DNA of 64,000 nt from Solanum dulcamara (lineage: Eukaryota > Streptophyta > Magnoliopsida > Solanales > Solanaceae). Both the position numbers and the translations under genes were made by a program. The notes beneath the pieces were generated by a model. That model did not search any database. It had not been told where the DNA came from and was given only the letters and a program-made list of their open reading frames with translations. The stretch covers positions 58,490,757 to 58,554,756 of the forward strand of contig NC_077238.1 in assembly GCF_947179165.1 (NCBI RefSeq), in the 5' to 3' direction. Position 1 is the first letter of the stretch. The number at the start of each line of letters is the position of its first letter. Below, piece by piece: positions 45,672 to 56,910 of this stretch.

Positions 45672-47843
45672 AATAATAGTAATAAAGGTAATACAACCCC
45701 CCTTTCAGAAAAATCAGTATAAAATAGATAAGTTTACAACCCAACTTTCTCAAATCAATGCCAAGAACCAATGCATGCACCGGGGTCAACTACATCCATG
45801 AGAAAACAAGGATCCAATGTAATACATGCCATCACCAACACCCAAACAACATGCACAATCACATACAATATGACGTCACAAGCTCCTTACCCTCTAGAGC
45901 ATGAAAATAAGGCTAACAAATGCAACTGACCTCTAATCAAAGCCTAAATCTCAAATCTACTCCTCTAACTCAACCACAAAGCCCAAAAGGGAACTTCACC
46001 CAAACTAAGAAACAAGGAGGACGAAATGAGGAAACAGGTGCTCAACTAGTCAATCAATACCTCCAGATCCAATTGGGAAGACAATCTCGAGATTTCGAAC
46101 ACAACTAGCCCCGCCAAACGGCAAAAGAAAGCATAGGGAATTCTAGCTCTAAATCCAAAAATGGGGTCCAACATTAATTCACAAGCCTAATGGGTGGAAA
46201 AAAACTACACCAAGGCTACAAAATAGGTGATACAATAGAGAAGGTCACTAAGTCTCAGAAACTCCCGTCAGCAACGGCTACATCATCTAAGGATCAACCC
46301 AAACTCAATTCTAAGGCACTATTTGCGAACCATCATAAACAACAGAAAAAGCCACCTAAAATAGGCTAATCACGGCCAAACTAAGGCATAATCAATAGCC
46401 TTACCAACTAGACTATAAGTCTCATAAAAGCAACCTAGCTTAAGGCTTATATCGGAACAAGGACCAAGAATCTAGAAAGCGAGCCTAACCCGTCATATAC
46501 AATCCAAACTACAAGCTATTTATACTAAACAATACCTCATGAAGCTCAATCAAAAGAAAGGAGACCGTAGCCTACCTCGAAGCCAAACACACGCGTTCCA
46601 AGTCCACTTTGCTGTAGCTTTTCTCTCTAAAAACGACTCTAAATGCCTCCACACTATCAACATGTTGATAACCTTGTCAATACGGACGTTTTGAGACAAA
46701 ACTTGCATTTTCAGAGACAGACCCAAAATTAGGTCAAAAATGGGATTATGGAACTCGCAATGGAAATCCCAAAAATGACTCCGTAAAGGTTCTAAATGCA
46801 TTATTGATCTTGTACTCTAAAATGGGGAACAAATTAATGCTCAAAATGAGAGAAAACAGCCCAATAATGAAAATAACTATTAAAGCTTAAATCTAAGCCA
46901 GGGCAACCCTTTTGGGGCAAAATTTACCTCAAAACGTCGCTTTGCACTCTTACCCGAACCTACCAATACGTACCCATGATCAATACCAACCCACTAGACT
47001 TGGAATCACCAAATATCGAGCTCCCTAGCTCCTAAAATTGAAGAAAGAAAATGAGGGTCGGGACTGGTTCGCGTCTAGTCTTAAATTCAAAGACCAGACA
47101 CATAATGCATCTCGATCGCGGACTTAGACCTCACGATCGCGAATGTCATTGAACCAATACATCGCGATCACGACCACAAGTCTCACGAATGCAACTGTCT
47201 AGGAGACAGGGCTTCACTATTGCGACTCCTATGGATCGCATGCAAACGCACTATGTTACCCCCACCAAATTTGACATTCTAGACTCAATGGCGCAGTTAA
47301 AATTTTCATCTGAGGTCATCTTGATAAAATGTCCCACACCCAAGCATGATTTTTACCAATTCTACAAGAAGGCTCGAAATAAAACCGAAAGCCTCGACAA
47401 ATAAACGAAAGGTCATTTTCGACCAAACTCAATATTTTAGAGCTAATCGTGTTGAGAGAATTTTAATCCAAGCACATTTACCAAAGATGTTGACCAAAGT
47501 CAATCTTAGGCTAAAACTTGAAGGCTAAAACGCCTAATGGCTCAAAGTCACATCGAAAGGCTTGTGACTTAAGAAAAGCATGCTACTAGCCTAAAATAAC
47601 TATTCCGGAGCTGATGGAACCATCAGAATTCCATTCTGAGGTCGTCTTCCTGGAGTTTTGACCGAAGTCAAACCATTTAAATTCCAAGAGCTCTAAAATA
47701 GGGAAATAGACATAAAACCCAAATGAACGATCGGATGCCCGAACTGTTAGTGCCAACAAGTCATAAATGACTTGGGTCGCTCCTGGAAAGATCTGAACGC
47801 TGAAAAGATTGGGAAAATACGAAAATGACCTGGAGGGTATACA

Positions 47844-48770
47844 TATGTATTGTATAAGTATTGTATAAATAGTGTATACTTGTGTATCGATATTGTATAA
47901 ATAGTGTATAAACATGTAGCCCCAGTGAGGAGGTGTGAGAAGTTGGTCATAGATGGTTTCAGAAGAGGTAGGGGTAGGCCGAAGAAATATTGGGGAGAAG
48001 TGATTAGACAGGGCATGGCGCAGTTACAGCTTACCGAGGACATGACCTTAGATAAGAGGGTGTGGAGGACCCACATTAGGGTACAAAGCTAGTACATAGT
48101 CTTGTTATTCTTCCCTATTAGTAGGCGCATTAGCGCACTATAATTTCTTTTGTGGAGGACTCAAATTAGGATAAAATGCTAGGTGACTTATCCTTACACG
48201 ATAGTAGTTGTAGTTCTGCTCATTGTTTATTGCCATTTGATTTCTGCATTGTATTGCTGTTTTATAAGTGTGGAGTCGTTGTACTTTGATTATCTTATTT
48301 ATTTATAGTAGTTAATGCCTCTTTCTTTCCGTACTATTCTACCATGACTTTCTCACTTTTGCTATTCCTTGTTTTCATCTTATTTTCGATATGCTTGTCT
48401 TTATCTGACCTTTTATCTTATTTTCCTCTCTTGAGCCAAAGGTCTTTCAGAAATAGCCGCCCTACCTTTCAAGGTGGGGGTTAGGACTGCGTACACTCTA
48501 CCTTCCCCAAATCCCATATGGTGGGATTATACTGGGTTTGTTGTTGTTGTAGTGTATAAACATGTATTGCTATTGTATAAATGATGTAGAAACATGTATA
48601 TATGATGTACAAATAGTTATGTAGTGTATATGTAATATATCGATATTGTATAAATAAGTATATAATGTATTAATATTGTATAAATGATGTATAATCATGT
48701 ATAGATATTATATAAATAATTATGTAATGTATTGATATCAATATTTATTTACCTATCATGTATTCCACCT
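47844..48770. repeat. AT-rich minisatellite-like region, interrupted by an RTE insertion
   Basis: Diverged repeats of 'attgtataaatagtgtat' and 'aaacatgtat' type occupy 47844-47918 and 48550-48770. They join the family-A LTR at 47843. The RTE element at 47919-48549 split the array. Confidence 0.7.
47919..48549 (+). mobile_element. 5'-truncated RTE-type LINE with 17-bp TSD
   Basis: The segment starts with the very end of an RTE open frame: 47930-48092 encodes [14 protein letters not shown] and [14 protein letters not shown], typical of the C-terminus of plant RTE reverse transcriptases, ending at TAG. The 3' UTR includes 'ggactgcgtacactctacc' and ends with a (TTG)n tail, as in Solanaceae RTE elements and related SINEs. 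Both sides carry TAGTGTATAAACATGTA (47902-47918 and 48550-48566), a perfect 17-bp duplication as made by target-primed reverse transcription. The first 80-90% of the element is missing, the common result of incomplete reverse transcription. Confidence 0.9.
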
Positions 48771-49740
48771 TAATAAATATAAGAATAAATAAAAATAATA
48801 ATAAAATGGCATAAATATTCATTTTTCCACAAAAGAAGTGAGACAATAAGAAAAAAAAGAGCAACAAAAAAATATAAACAACAGTTTTTTTTAATAGCAT
48901 AGCAAGAAAAAACAAAAAAACAGATTTTTAAAAAAATACATGAGATATACATTGTATATACATTATGATATATTGAATATAGTTTAACTATATATGAAGT
49001 GTATAGTGATGAATTCGATCTCAATCAACTTAAAATTATCTCTAAATGATCTCATAATTTAGATATAAAATCTTCTCGATGTTTCGAATCGTTTGATATA
49101 TATTCGCTCAAAATAATTTACATTTGTGATACACATTTTTTTTTTTTAAAAAAAAGATGACGAAGCAGCAGATGAAGAAAATAAGAAGAAGAATAACACG
49201 GAGGAGGAGGAGGAGGAAGGTAATTAATCATAAAATATATGCTATAAGCTTATAAGTCATAAATAAAGCTATACAACACCTTATGTATATAAATTAGTCA
49301 ATTTAAAATGTATATATAATTGGAAATTAGTAGAAAAGCCCATAACCTGTAAAATCTTTTGAACTTTAGTCGAATAAAAAGAAAGTGCTTAAAAAAATTT
49401 AAAATAAAAACAAGTCAATCCAATAGTGCATGTCGGTTTTGTAATAGCCTTGAATTAACTTAATTTTAAGCAATTTATAAATTGAAAAAAAATAGGTATA
49501 TGTCAATTTTTTTTTTGTTTTTTTTGACTAAACTGTTTTCAACTTATAAAATATTTAAAATAAATTCATTCAACTAAATTTAATTATTTATTAAAATTTA
49601 TTTTAAATATAAAATAATTTTAAATTAACCATTCAAATACTAAAAAAATAATAATTAAAAACAGCTCATAAGTCGATGGAAACTTAACCCGCCGTTTTAT
49701 CCTCATCCACTATACGTATGTCGCTGCCCTCTTTCATAAA
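48771..49740. other. AT-rich intergenic DNA upstream of RPA1
   Basis: No gene is seen. There are poly-A and poly-T runs (48845-48930, 49139-49160, 49505-49525) and a short GGA repeat (49200-49216). The last 60 bp are less AT-rich and probably belong to the RPA1 promoter. Confidence 0.6.
49686..49694 (+). promoter_or_regulatory. Possible E2F-like site in the RPA1 promoter
   Basis: AACCCGCCG lies about 150 bp before the RPA1 ATG. It resembles the E2F core (TTTCCCGCC type), often found before plant replication genes, but it is not an exact match, and one such short motif can occur by chance. Confidence 0.3.
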
Positions 49741-49842
49741 TTCGTAAATTCATAGTGTTCACGAGAAATTTCATCACCATTCTCAAATTCAAACTATTTC
49801 CATACCCAATCTGTTGTCGCTCGGATCTTCTAACTTCCTGGA

Positions 49843-52758
49843 ATGCCGGTGAACTTGACGGCTAGCGCGATCTCGGCGATCAACGCCGGCGATGTGAACT
49901 CAAAGCCAGTGGTTCAGGTATTGGACATCAAGCTAATCGGCACCACACAAGAACGGTACCGACTCACGCTCTCCGACTCTGAGTCGACTCAGCAGGCTAT
50001 GCTGGCTACTCAGCTCAATGACCGAGTCAAAACTGGCTGTGTTCGGAAAACATCCGTCATTCAGTTGATTGAATACATCTGTAGCACTGTTCAAAATCGC
50101 AAGTATGAATTTATTGTTTTCTTCTAACTTCAATTATGAAACTGTGTATGTACGGTATAGGTGATTGCATTTGCTTCTACTTTTGATTGCATATAAAACT
50201 TGCAATATTTGCTTTATTATGTGCTCTCCTTATTCTGGTGTGCCACGTTTTTATCCATATACAACGTCTTTCAATGTGAAATTGATAGATTTGGCTTTGG
50301 TTTGTTGTTTGAGCTTTATTAGAATGTTGATGCCCTGCTAGAGAATTACTCCTTAATGATTTGGATGGTAAAAAAAAGCACTTGTATAAATTCATTATGT
50401 TTTTTCCTATTTCCATTTTGGGCACATTTGTGTTTATCATTCACACGCTATTGTAACTTTGATAGATTTTTCTTGGATTTTGTTGTTTTGAGCTTCAGCT
50501 AGAATGTTGATGTCATGTCCTCATAGAGAATTATCTCTTAGTCATTTTGATAAGCACTTCTATGCAATATACAGTACAGATATATAACTTCATTGTGTTT
50601 TCTCCAATTTTTTCTTGTATGTGCATTTGTGTTATCATCCCTTTACAAGTCATTTCGAACGTGAAGATAGATCTGGCTTTGATTTTGTTGTGTAAGCTTT
50701 AGTTACAATTGATCCATGGAAGGAATCTACTTTTGTAATTGGCTCAATGGTCGAGAGTTGCTCCGTAATAAATTGAGTATGTAGTGCAACATAACAAAGC
50801 AAGTTTCTTGTAAATATTTGTTTCATTTCTGGTTGGGTCTTAATTTCTAAATGTATTCTACATAGACTAGGGATTATGTTGGAAACATGAAGCAGTTTTC
50901 CCTGTGGAAATTGTTGCACTGCCAAAGTTGTGTCATCTTTGCCTTGGTGTCATCTTAAGTTGGGTGCTGAAAATAGTTTCCCATAGATTAGAAGAATATG
51001 GCATTTCTGTGCATAGGGTCTTATTTTCCCCTAGCAATCTGGATTATACTTTTGATTGGAACTTGGGTTGAGTTTTTATCTTCTTTCCCTTGCAGAATCA
51101 TTGTTGTCCTCAACATGGAAACTATTATACCAGAATGTGAAATAATTGGGAACCCAAAAGTGATTGTAGAATCTAATTTAGGAACTCAGAAAACTATATC
51201 TAGTGGAGCTTCTGGGTCTGCAATCTTGAGTAACAATGGTAACTTGAGTGCTCAAAGATCTGGCCAAGCAAGCTTTGCTAACAGTAAAAAGTTGAGTGCC
51301 CAAAATTTAGGTAATAGCATGCAGAACTATCCACCTGCAATTCAACCTGCATATCAACCTCCTCCAAATTACAAAAGCCATGGGGCAATCATGAAGAATG
51401 AAGCACCCGCCCGCATTATTCCAATTGCAGCATTGAATCCCTATCAGGGTCGGTGGGCTATTAAGGCTAGAGTGACTGCAAAGGGGGGTCTACGTCGCTA
51501 TAATAATTCTAGAGGAGATGGCAAGGTCTTCTCCTTTGATCTCCTTGACTCTGATGGTGGTGAAATACGTGCCACTTGTTTTAATGCTGTAGTTGATCGC
51601 TTTTATGACAAAATTGAAGCTGGAAAAGTGTACATGATATCAAAAGGCAGCTTGAAACTCGCTCAGAAGAACTTCAACCATCTGAAGAATGAATGGGAAA
51701 TATTTTTGGAGACAACTTCTACAGTAGATCTCTGTCCAGATGAAGATGCCTCTATACCAAGACAACAGTTCTCATTTAGACCTATTAGTGAAATTGAAAG
51801 TTCAGAAAACAATTCAATCATAGATGTTATTGGAATTGTGACAGCAGTCAATCCTTCTGTTCCTATCCTGAGAAAGAATGGAATGGAAACTCAAAGAAGA
51901 ATCTTGAATTTAAAGGATCAGTCTGGGAGAAGTGTTGAGCTGACACTATGGGGAGATTTCTGTAACAGGGAAGGTCAAAACCTGCAAGAACTGGCAGAAG
52001 CTGGTTTTTCCCCTGTTTTAGCTGTTAAAGCTGCAAAAGTTAGTGACTTCACTGGGAAATCCATTGGAACCATATCTTCCACGCAAATGTTCATAAATCC
52101 AGAATCTGCTGAGGTTCAGACTCTGAGAGAGTGGTTTGATCAGGGGGGAAAAGACACTGCTTCTCAATCTATATCTAGGGACAACATGCCTGTAGGATCA
52201 AAAAATGAGATACGTAAGACTGTCTCTCAGATCAAGGATGAAGGGCTTGGTAGGTCAGATAAACCAGACTGGGTTACAGTTAAGGCAACCATAACATTCA
52301 TCAAAACTGACACTTTCTGTTATACTGCTTGCCCTTTGATGATTGGAGATAGACAATGTAATAAGAAGATTACCAGGTCAGAAAACTCCAGATGGCAATG
52401 TGATAGGTGCAATCAAGCATTTGAGGAATGTGATTACAGATACCTTCTTCAAGCTCAAATTCAAGATCATACTGGGTTGACATGGGTGACAACTTTCCAG
52501 GAATCTGGCGAAGAGATTTTAGGCTGTCCTGCGAAGGAGCTGTACATGATGAAATATGAAGAAGCTGATGATACCAGATTTTCTGAAATTATTAGAAACT
52601 GTCTCTTCACACAATTTCTGTTCAGGCTAAAAATCAAAGAGGAATTTTATGGTGATGAGCAGAGGGTGAAAATTACAGTTGTCAAGGCAGAGAAAGTGAA
52701 CCATTCTGCGGAAAGCAGATATCTCATTGATTTTATTTCAAAATTCCGTCTTTCTTGA
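49843..52758 (+). CDS. RPA1: Replication protein A 70-kDa subunit (RPA1/RPA70), two exons, 640 aa
   Basis: This nuclear single-stranded-DNA-binding subunit acts in replication, repair and recombination. Exon 1 is 49843-50102, the intron 50103-51095 (GTATGA...TTGCAG) and exon 2 51096-52758; splicing restores codon 87 and continues into I-I-V-V-L-N-M. Residues 1-100 form the N-terminal protein-binding OB domain (RPA1N), followed by a Ser/Asn/Gln/Pro-rich linker (about 110-190). DBD-A spans about 192-300, starting I-P-I-A-A-L-N-P-Y, DBD-B about 310-415 and DBD-C about 470-640. DBD-C holds a zinc ribbon C499-X8-C508-X13-C522-X2-C525. Length and structure match RPA70A-type plant proteins; there is no C-terminal CCHC extension as in other plant paralogues. 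The frame is fully intact. The start is the first ATG of the N-terminal domain. It is convergent with psbX. Confidence 0.95.
50103..51095 (+). other. RPA1 intron 1 with three decayed tandem repeats
   Basis: GT and AG borders flank 993 bp. Three related units begin with GATAGAT at 50284, 50461 and 50666, each followed by a T/G-rich 'ttttgttgt...gagctt' stretch, 'aatgttgatg'-like sequence and 'agagaatta' or similar, 180-200 bp per unit. Open frames inside, including one joined to exon 2 from 50998, are not coding. Confidence 0.75.
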
Positions 52759-53626
52759 ACGAAGGAAGCCAGATAATAGATTCTTATTGCATCCATTTTT
52801 AGGCCAGCCATTGGCCCTCTTTTCAGAGAGATTTAGGCAGAAAGTCCTTGTTTTAGTCAGGTGATTGTTCTTTTCATTGCCATAGAAAAGTATATTACTT
52901 GCATTCTTGCTTAGAAATCCCACTTACTGGTCTAATGTAGTTTTAGTATCCACTTCATTTGGAAGGATGACGGTCTCACCCCTTCCTGTGAGTTGAGTTT
53001 GCAGTACTACTCTCATTAGCTTCATCAACAAGGACAATCATTTTATTGATTTGGTAAATCATCTCCATACCCTCCACCCCCTAAATTCATCCTCTCCACA
53101 TCCAACAGCGGTGTTCCTCACTTTTGCCGCCTTGTGAGTTGTAAGTGAATTCTCAACTTGAATGGAATAATCTTTCAGCTGTTCTTATTTTGGATGTATG
53201 GAATGTATTTTTTTTTCCAATTGTTCTTAGTTTAGAATAAAAATTTGGATTACGAGTTAGTAGAAACACATCTTTACGTCTGTTGGTAGACATTATTAGG
53301 CATGTTAATATTTGCATTTACTGGAATTTTTCAGCTATTATGATAAACGCAGCTTGCCTCTCAAGAGTAAACAAGTCATTTACAGGTTATGAGTCTTAGC
53401 TATTGCTATGGCTCAGTTTTCTGTAAAATTATTTTCTCAGTGAAAAGGCAGAGATGTTAGCACGTTAGTCGGAATTAATTGTTTCCCTCTGTGCAGTTCG
53501 TGCGAGAGCAGCAAATGATAGTGTTACGTGATTCCTTTCATAGGTGCGTTTCTTCACGCAAAAAAAAAAGAAGCAGCTAAAATAAAGGTATCACATCGCT
53601 GGACTAACAGTTGATTGGTTAAACAT
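52759..53626. other. Intergenic DNA between the convergent genes RPA1 and psbX
   Basis: Contains the RPA1 3' UTR and the end of the psbX transcript. No further gene, tRNA or transposon end is recognised. Confidence 0.6.
53236..53241 (+). terminator. Candidate poly(A) signal of RPA1
   Basis: AATAAA about 480 nt after the RPA1 stop. Plant poly(A) signals are loose and the distance is rather long, so this is only a candidate. Confidence 0.35.
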
Positions 53627-53632
53627 TTTATT
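53627..53632 (-). terminator. Candidate poly(A) signal of psbX
   Basis: AATAAA on the minus strand (TTTATT here), 65 nt after the psbX stop codon, a normal distance. Confidence 0.5.
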
Positions 53633-53696
53633 GATCTTGACTGGAAACATGAGATAGATACAAGAAGAGAGTAGAGATATATGAGAATTATGCTTC

Positions 53697-54059
53697 TTAA
53701 GTCCGCTTGACAGGGTCAAAATTGGAAACACCAATTATTGCGCCAAGAATTGCAGCAAGCACAACTCCACCTGCAGAAATGCTGAGCAAGAAGTTCTTGA
53801 GGGATGGTGAAACACCATCAGCTGCTTCGGCTACGTCGGGCATGACCATGGAAGCAGTCAGTGCAGCTGCTGTCAATCCTGTCAAAGCTTTCTCCTTAAG
53901 TGAAGCCTTCACTTGAATTTTTGCTACTGGCTTTGATGCTGCAGTAGTCTTTGAGGGTCTTACTGGCAATGGCTTCAAGAAAGCTTCAACACTTGGTTGT
54001 CTCTTCTGACTTGTGTAAGTCAGTGGCATTGCCATGGAAACTGGACAAGTAGAAGCCAT
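53697..54059 (-). CDS. psbX: Photosystem II reaction centre protein X, nuclear-encoded precursor, 120 aa
   Basis: This single-exon gene encodes a small thylakoid membrane subunit of photosystem II, located near cytochrome b559 and involved in quinone turnover at the acceptor side. Residues 1-50 are Ser/Thr/Pro/Lys-rich and act as chloroplast transit peptide. Residues 57-80 form a thylakoid-targeting segment ([10 protein letters not shown]) ending A-E-A-A, the likely cleavage site. The mature part of about 40 residues holds the conserved [10 protein letters not shown], one membrane helix rich in Gly/Ala/Ile (92-110) and the end S-N-F-D-P-V-K-R-T. Length and layout match the plant family. The start is the ATG beginning M-A-S, usual for transit peptides. 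The frame is intact; the gene converges on RPA1. Confidence 0.97.
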   Translation of the reverse strand: MASTCPVSMAMPLTYTSQKRQPSVEAFLKPLPVRPSKTTAASKPVAKIQVKASLKEKALTGLTAAALTASMVMPDVAEAADGVSPSLKNFLLSISAGGVVLAAILGAIIGVSNFDPVKRT

Positions 54060-54234
54060 AATTTGCCTGTCTTGTTGAATGAGTGTGTTGTAATGGTAAG
54101 GAGTAGTTTTGAGAGGAGAAAAAGATTAAGAAAGATTGAGGGGATCGAGAAAGGCTTTTCTATGATAGGTGGAAAATGGATCAATTGTCTATCACACTCA
54201 TCTGCTTATGTGGCTCATTCTAGTTGGCTGTCAT

Positions 54235-54250
54235 GGATAAGGTTATCTGC
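54235..54250 (-). promoter_or_regulatory. Inverted pair of I-box (GATAA) motifs upstream of psbX
   Basis: GATAAGGTTATC at about 54236-54247 contains GATAA on both strands, about 180 bp before the psbX ATG. GATAA/I-box elements are common in light-regulated plant promoters. The spacing and position fit, but the function is inferred. Confidence 0.45.
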
Positions 54251-55431
54251 TATTCTGATTGCAGCTTTTTCATGATTTTAGGTTCACCTCACCTGACGGA
54301 AAACCCTAACTGCGGTTATTATATTCGAAAATTTTCAGATATATATAAAACAAGACTCATAATTATCAAATTTAACATGAGTTTTTCGTTATCAAACATA
54401 ACAAGTACCATCTTATTTTCAAAAATATATAAAACTATGATTTGAATCTTGTTAACGATTTTGAATTTTTCTCCCAATTTTAATGTATAAATATTATATA
54501 AATTCTATATAAAATATATATGTAAACAATGCGTAGTCAGAATGGGATTGCGTGCAACCTTTATTCCCTCAGGGCGAAGCCAATTTCTTCACGAACCAAT
54601 ATTATAAAATTTTCTTTAATTCATACTGTGATTTTTATTGTCTACAAATTATATTAGAATGTGGTACTTTGAATCCCAGAGAAATTTTTATGTACATTTC
54701 TTATTGGAGATCTTCTTGTAGAAAGGCGGTATGGACATTGCTCACATTCAATTTGATATTTCTATACTTTATCTAGATTGGTATTTGACATTTAAATATT
54801 TTGGAGATTTTTCAAGTTTATTTTCTCTTAAATAATTATCTACTATTTTCGAATTTCATTATTGTTTAGTATTTCAATTCATGTCCATAATTTACAAGTA
54901 CATTATGAATTTAATTTCTTTGTTCTTTATTATCAACTAGTGAAATTATCTGCGCTTTAAGCGTTTATAAGAAAAAGTCATATATATATATATATCCTCA
55001 TATATGTATTTAAGACCCTATTTACATCAGATAAATCTACTAATTAGGAATTATTAATACAAAACTTTAATTACCAGTGATAATAGATTCAAATTAATTA
55101 ATTTAATTTTAATTTAATTTATTTTTTATTTTTGTATTTAATGTTGAAAAGAGAAAACAAAAGGACAGTTGCCAAAGTAATTGTCTAACTACAGTTTAGA
55201 AATTTTAATTTTACACGTCTTCCTAAAGGTAATAATCTGAAACTTCTCTCCATAATATTTTCAAAAAGGATTTCACAATCATTATGAAACCCCGTGAATC
55301 TTCTCTCCATTATGGTAGCACTAATCGTGTGTTAGTTTCAGCTAGTGAATCTTCAATTATATTTCAACTTTTTTTCCTTCTTCAATTTCCTTCTTGATTT
55401 TTTCTGTGGCTTTTTGTTTCAATTCGAAATT

Positions 55432-55728
55432 ATGAACAAAAAATCGAAAGCTAATGTTACGCTCCGAAAAGATCTCAGATTAGAACATATGCATGGTGTG
55501 AGCAATCGATCAACCTTCAATTTGCTCACACAAACATTGAAAAAGAAGTCAAGAATAATACGAAAAGTGGCAGTATTGCCATCGGTATCAATTCTACAAA
55601 ACAAACCTCTAAAAAGAGAAAGTATAAGAATGTCGCATCTACTCCATCGAAAGATTCAGACTCCGACTTTATTCATGATTCACAAGTTAAAAGAGGTAAA
55701 AAAAATAATTAAAGGAGGGACTTCATGA
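55432..55728 (+). pseudogene. Unrecognised decayed coding fragment, Lys/Ser-rich
   Basis: ATG at 55432 opens a 99-codon frame starting M-N-K-K-S-K-A. From about 55560 a second frame gives a more protein-like sequence with S-G-S-I-A-I-G-I-N and S-K-D-S-D-S-D-F-I-H-D, running to a stop near 55710. The two together look like one old Ser/Lys-rich N-terminal region broken by a frame shift. It faintly recalls the N-terminal parts of plant transposon-borne Ulp1-like proteins, but I cannot confirm this. Confidence 0.25.
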
Positions 55729-56910
55729 GCGAAAAAATTCAAGCCTAGTGTGGGTGTGAACACAGATTTGAAAGATTCCAAGAAAAAAAAAAGAAGGAAA
55801 GATGTTCTGAAGGTATGAAACGTTTTATTTTTTATTTTTATTTTTATTTTACAGAATTTATATGTTATGTTTTAGTATTTTTTTTGGATTGTATATAAAT
55901 ATTTTATAAAAAAGTCAAACAATAATTTTGTGGGTCATTATAATTTGTGATTGATTTGAGAATGAAAGTGGTATTAAGATAGCATAACTATGATTTTTGT
56001 ATATAAACATGATTTTATACTAATTTTATATAAAGTTATAAAATACACTTCTAGACCCAATAAATATTAAAATAGTTATTCTTACCGTTTGTATAAGATG
56101 TTTTGTATTCTGTATTAAATTAGTTTTCTCATCTGAATTGGCTAAATATAATTCATAATAATCAGTTTGTATATCAAATTAATACAATCAGTAAATAATT
56201 GATGATTGAATTTGAAAAGTCATTTTGATACTACATATATAGTCTTCATTTGCTTGGGACATGTCCTCAATAATTATATAGAATATGTATTTAATGTATA
56301 TAAAATGTATTTGCCATGCGTATGTCATATGCCTTGTATATAAAACAACATACAAATAACTATATTTTGTTTGTATGCTTATTCATTTCAATATGTGTTC
56401 TTACACATTTCAGGGAAAACAAGAATTATACTTATTGGTGTCCCTACACCAATGTTGATGTATTTGATTACCTAAATATAATTGAATGACGAACTATTTA
56501 AGGAATCTCCATTAGGTTTCTTTCTAAATATGCCATGTAAAAGATGCAACCTCAATTTTTATGCAATTTTTTATAGATTGGAAAAACAAAAATAATATGT
56601 TATTTTATGATCATTTGTTTTGTTGCATATATTTTATTTTGTTTTTCTAAAATTTTATATCAAAAACTTGAATTGATTGTGTTTTGTAGATATAAATGTG
56701 TTTTTATCTTTAAAATTTCAAATCGATTGTTCTTAGTGATTCTATATAGTACCAAATCACTATATATACATCATATACACCATGTGCTGGGTCAGTTTTT
56801 CTACACTACTTTAATTGTTATTTTTTCTTTCATCCGACGACTAGTTTATATACACTTTTTATATACACTTAAAATGATAATGTGTTTTTGTTAGCAAACC
56901 AGTTAATATA

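Larger units (their letters stand above)
35047..47843 (-). mobile_element. Reverse-oriented family-A LTR split by a solo LTR and a pararetrovirus
   Basis: Three separate stretches add up to one LTR: 35047-36244, 39344-39579 and 45672-47843. On the minus strand they match consecutive parts of the solo LTR at 25420-28395. The part 45672-47843 matches from its start (CCTCCAGGTCATTTTC reverse-complemented near 47823-47838) to about its position 27050. The part 39344-39579 follows on with the 'catcaaggatgcactc' motif, and 35305-36244 covers the rest to about 28230. The first interruption is the solo LTR 36245-39338 and the second is the viral copy 39580-45671. The last 130 bp or so of the LTR are missing at the left, where the copia element and microsatellite lie. 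The minus-strand start is at 47843. Confidence 0.8.

Noticed and set aside
50998..51095. N-terminal extension of the long RPA1 frame upstream of exon 2
   Set aside because: It encodes hydrophobic sequence unlike RPA70 and is preceded by no conserved start. A good acceptor (TTGCAG) at 51090-51095 joins exon 2 to the true N-terminal domain encoded at 49843-50102.
53707..54275. Plus-strand frames over psbX
   Set aside because: They are antisense shadows of the intact psbX gene; the minus-strand protein matches the family along its whole length.
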